Assembly: GCA_018697195.1 (NCBI GenBank)
Contig: CM031861.1
Span: forward strand, 1,848,545-1,912,544
Source of the DNA: Certhia americana
Taxonomy: Eukaryota; Chordata; Aves; Passeriformes; Certhiidae
Reading direction: 5' to 3'
DNA: 64,000 bases
Both the position numbers and the translations under genes were made by a program. Of the stretch, positions 62,899-64,000 are shown one piece after another (position 1 is the first letter of the stretch; each line of letters opens with the position of its first letter). The notes beneath the pieces were generated by a model. That model saw only the letters and a program-made list of their open reading frames with translations, was not told the DNA's origin and did no database searches.

Positions 62899-64000
62899 GT
62901 TGGAAACTTTATCTAATATTACAGACTGTATGTAAACTATCACAATCATTAGAGCATGAAAGAACCTGTTTTTCCTTTAGGCCAGCATTTTTTAATGATT
63001 CTGGGTGTGACCTGGGGATGGGGGAGAGGGGGAAACTGCAGGCTTATCTCTCTACAATGCACACTTGGGAAATAGATGTCATTTAAATATTTAATGTTTT
63101 GGTGGGGGATGGCTCTCTCAGGAAGCCAGAATCCCAAGAGGAATATCTGCTCTGTGCAGAAAGTCCCTGTCCAACCCAGTCACCATCCCAGGTGTGACAC
63201 AAGATACCCTGGGCCTGGATGGTTAAGTAGATTTCTATACACTAATTCTGTAATCCCCCTTGATTGATTGTTTTGCCTTAAAGTGGTGGCAAATCCTAAT
63301 TGCATTTTCAGGCATTGATGTAGTTGAGTATTTATACAGGGATAGAAACAAAACTTGGGATTTACCCATGATCCATATCTTTGGACAGTATGGGCTCTTC
63401 TTGCTTGGCTGCCCTCCAGCTTAAACCTGGTTTAAGTCCCATTAACTACATCTCAGCTACTCAGTTGTTGATTGTCAGTGATAACAAGCCCAAAGTAAGG
63501 AGCTCTTTTACTTTTCCACCTTCTGATGGCTTGGAGAGGTACATTTCCCTGTGGCCTTGCTCCTTTCTGGAAGGTGCTTCCTCTAGAGGAGAAATAAATC
63601 TTTTGACTTTCAACAGAAAAATCTGAATTATTATGCTTTTGCAAAAAGGAGCTTCTGGGGTTTGTTGCCCAAGGATTAATTAGATATATGGTTGCAAGCA
63701 CTCAACTTTATAGATGTTTTCTCTAAAAAAAAAGCCTGGTGATTTGTAGATCAAAACTGTAATGAGACAAGAATCTTTTAGGATAAGGACTAGCATTTAG
63801 AATGGGTTGTTCTTCAGTAGCAGGGTTGTATCAGTTTCTGAAAACAACTAACTGTATTTTAAAAGGCCTGCAGTTATTTGCTGATATATTTTCCTTATAA
63901 AGTCACATGAATAATAGGATTCCCCCCCCAGTTTTCAAGAGAGTGAGTATTAGCAACATCTCAACACAATAAAATTCTATGCCTTTTGCTGTCCAACCGT
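62899..64000 (+). other. PPFIA1: Start of the next PPFIA1 intron
   Basis: AT-rich intron with a C homopolymer near 63923-63930 and no SAM2 exon. I find nothing coding here on either strand. Confidence 0.7.

Overview
This window is vertebrate nuclear DNA, almost certainly from a bird. It is AT-rich and exon-poor, with GT..AG introns, a CpG-island promoter and several CR1 LINE fragments. The CR1 copies are recognisable by the phrase around 'catggcagggggttggaact' and by tails made of repeated ATTCTRTG. A possible LTR fragment beginning TGTCCTGG would fit a passerine, but the order cannot be proved from this window. Nothing bacterial, viral or CRISPR-like is present.

The only protein-coding gene I can support is PPFIA1 (liprin-alpha-1), on the + strand. 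It runs from a CpG-island promoter near 18.0-18.9 kb past the right edge. I place 23 coding exons between 20645 and 62898. With every exon included they encode 994 residues without a frameshift or stop: the start ([11 protein letters not shown]), the long N-terminal coiled-coil region, the serine-rich central linker and the first SAM domain. SAM2, SAM3 and the C-terminus lie outside. Liprin-alpha is a scaffold of presynaptic active zones, focal adhesions and the cell cortex. Three small exons, all multiples of three in phase 0, look like alternative cassettes: 30 nt at 53462, 63 nt at 62273 and 27 nt at 62872.

Layout: 1-8.9 kb is intergenic, with a CA repeat, an AAGGG-type pentamer array broken by exactly 100 N, and a CR1 fragment. 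8905-13618 and 13617-18547 are two head-to-tail copies of the same roughly 4.7-kb upstream and promoter segment. 18548-20644 holds the rest of the CpG island and the 5' end of PPFIA1. 20645-62898 holds the coding exons, with a 19.4-kb first coding intron. The rest is the start of the next intron.

The most notable observation is the duplication. The second copy differs from the first by scattered one- to few-base insertions, deletions and substitutions, and it is about 215 bp longer. The register between copies grows steadily from left to right. This looks like unpolished long-read sequence used to close a gap in the GC-rich promoter, not a biological duplication. The promoter and first exon as assembled here are therefore unreliable. 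I found no convincing undescribed biological system; the informative features are the assembly artefact and the microexon content of the liprin gene.
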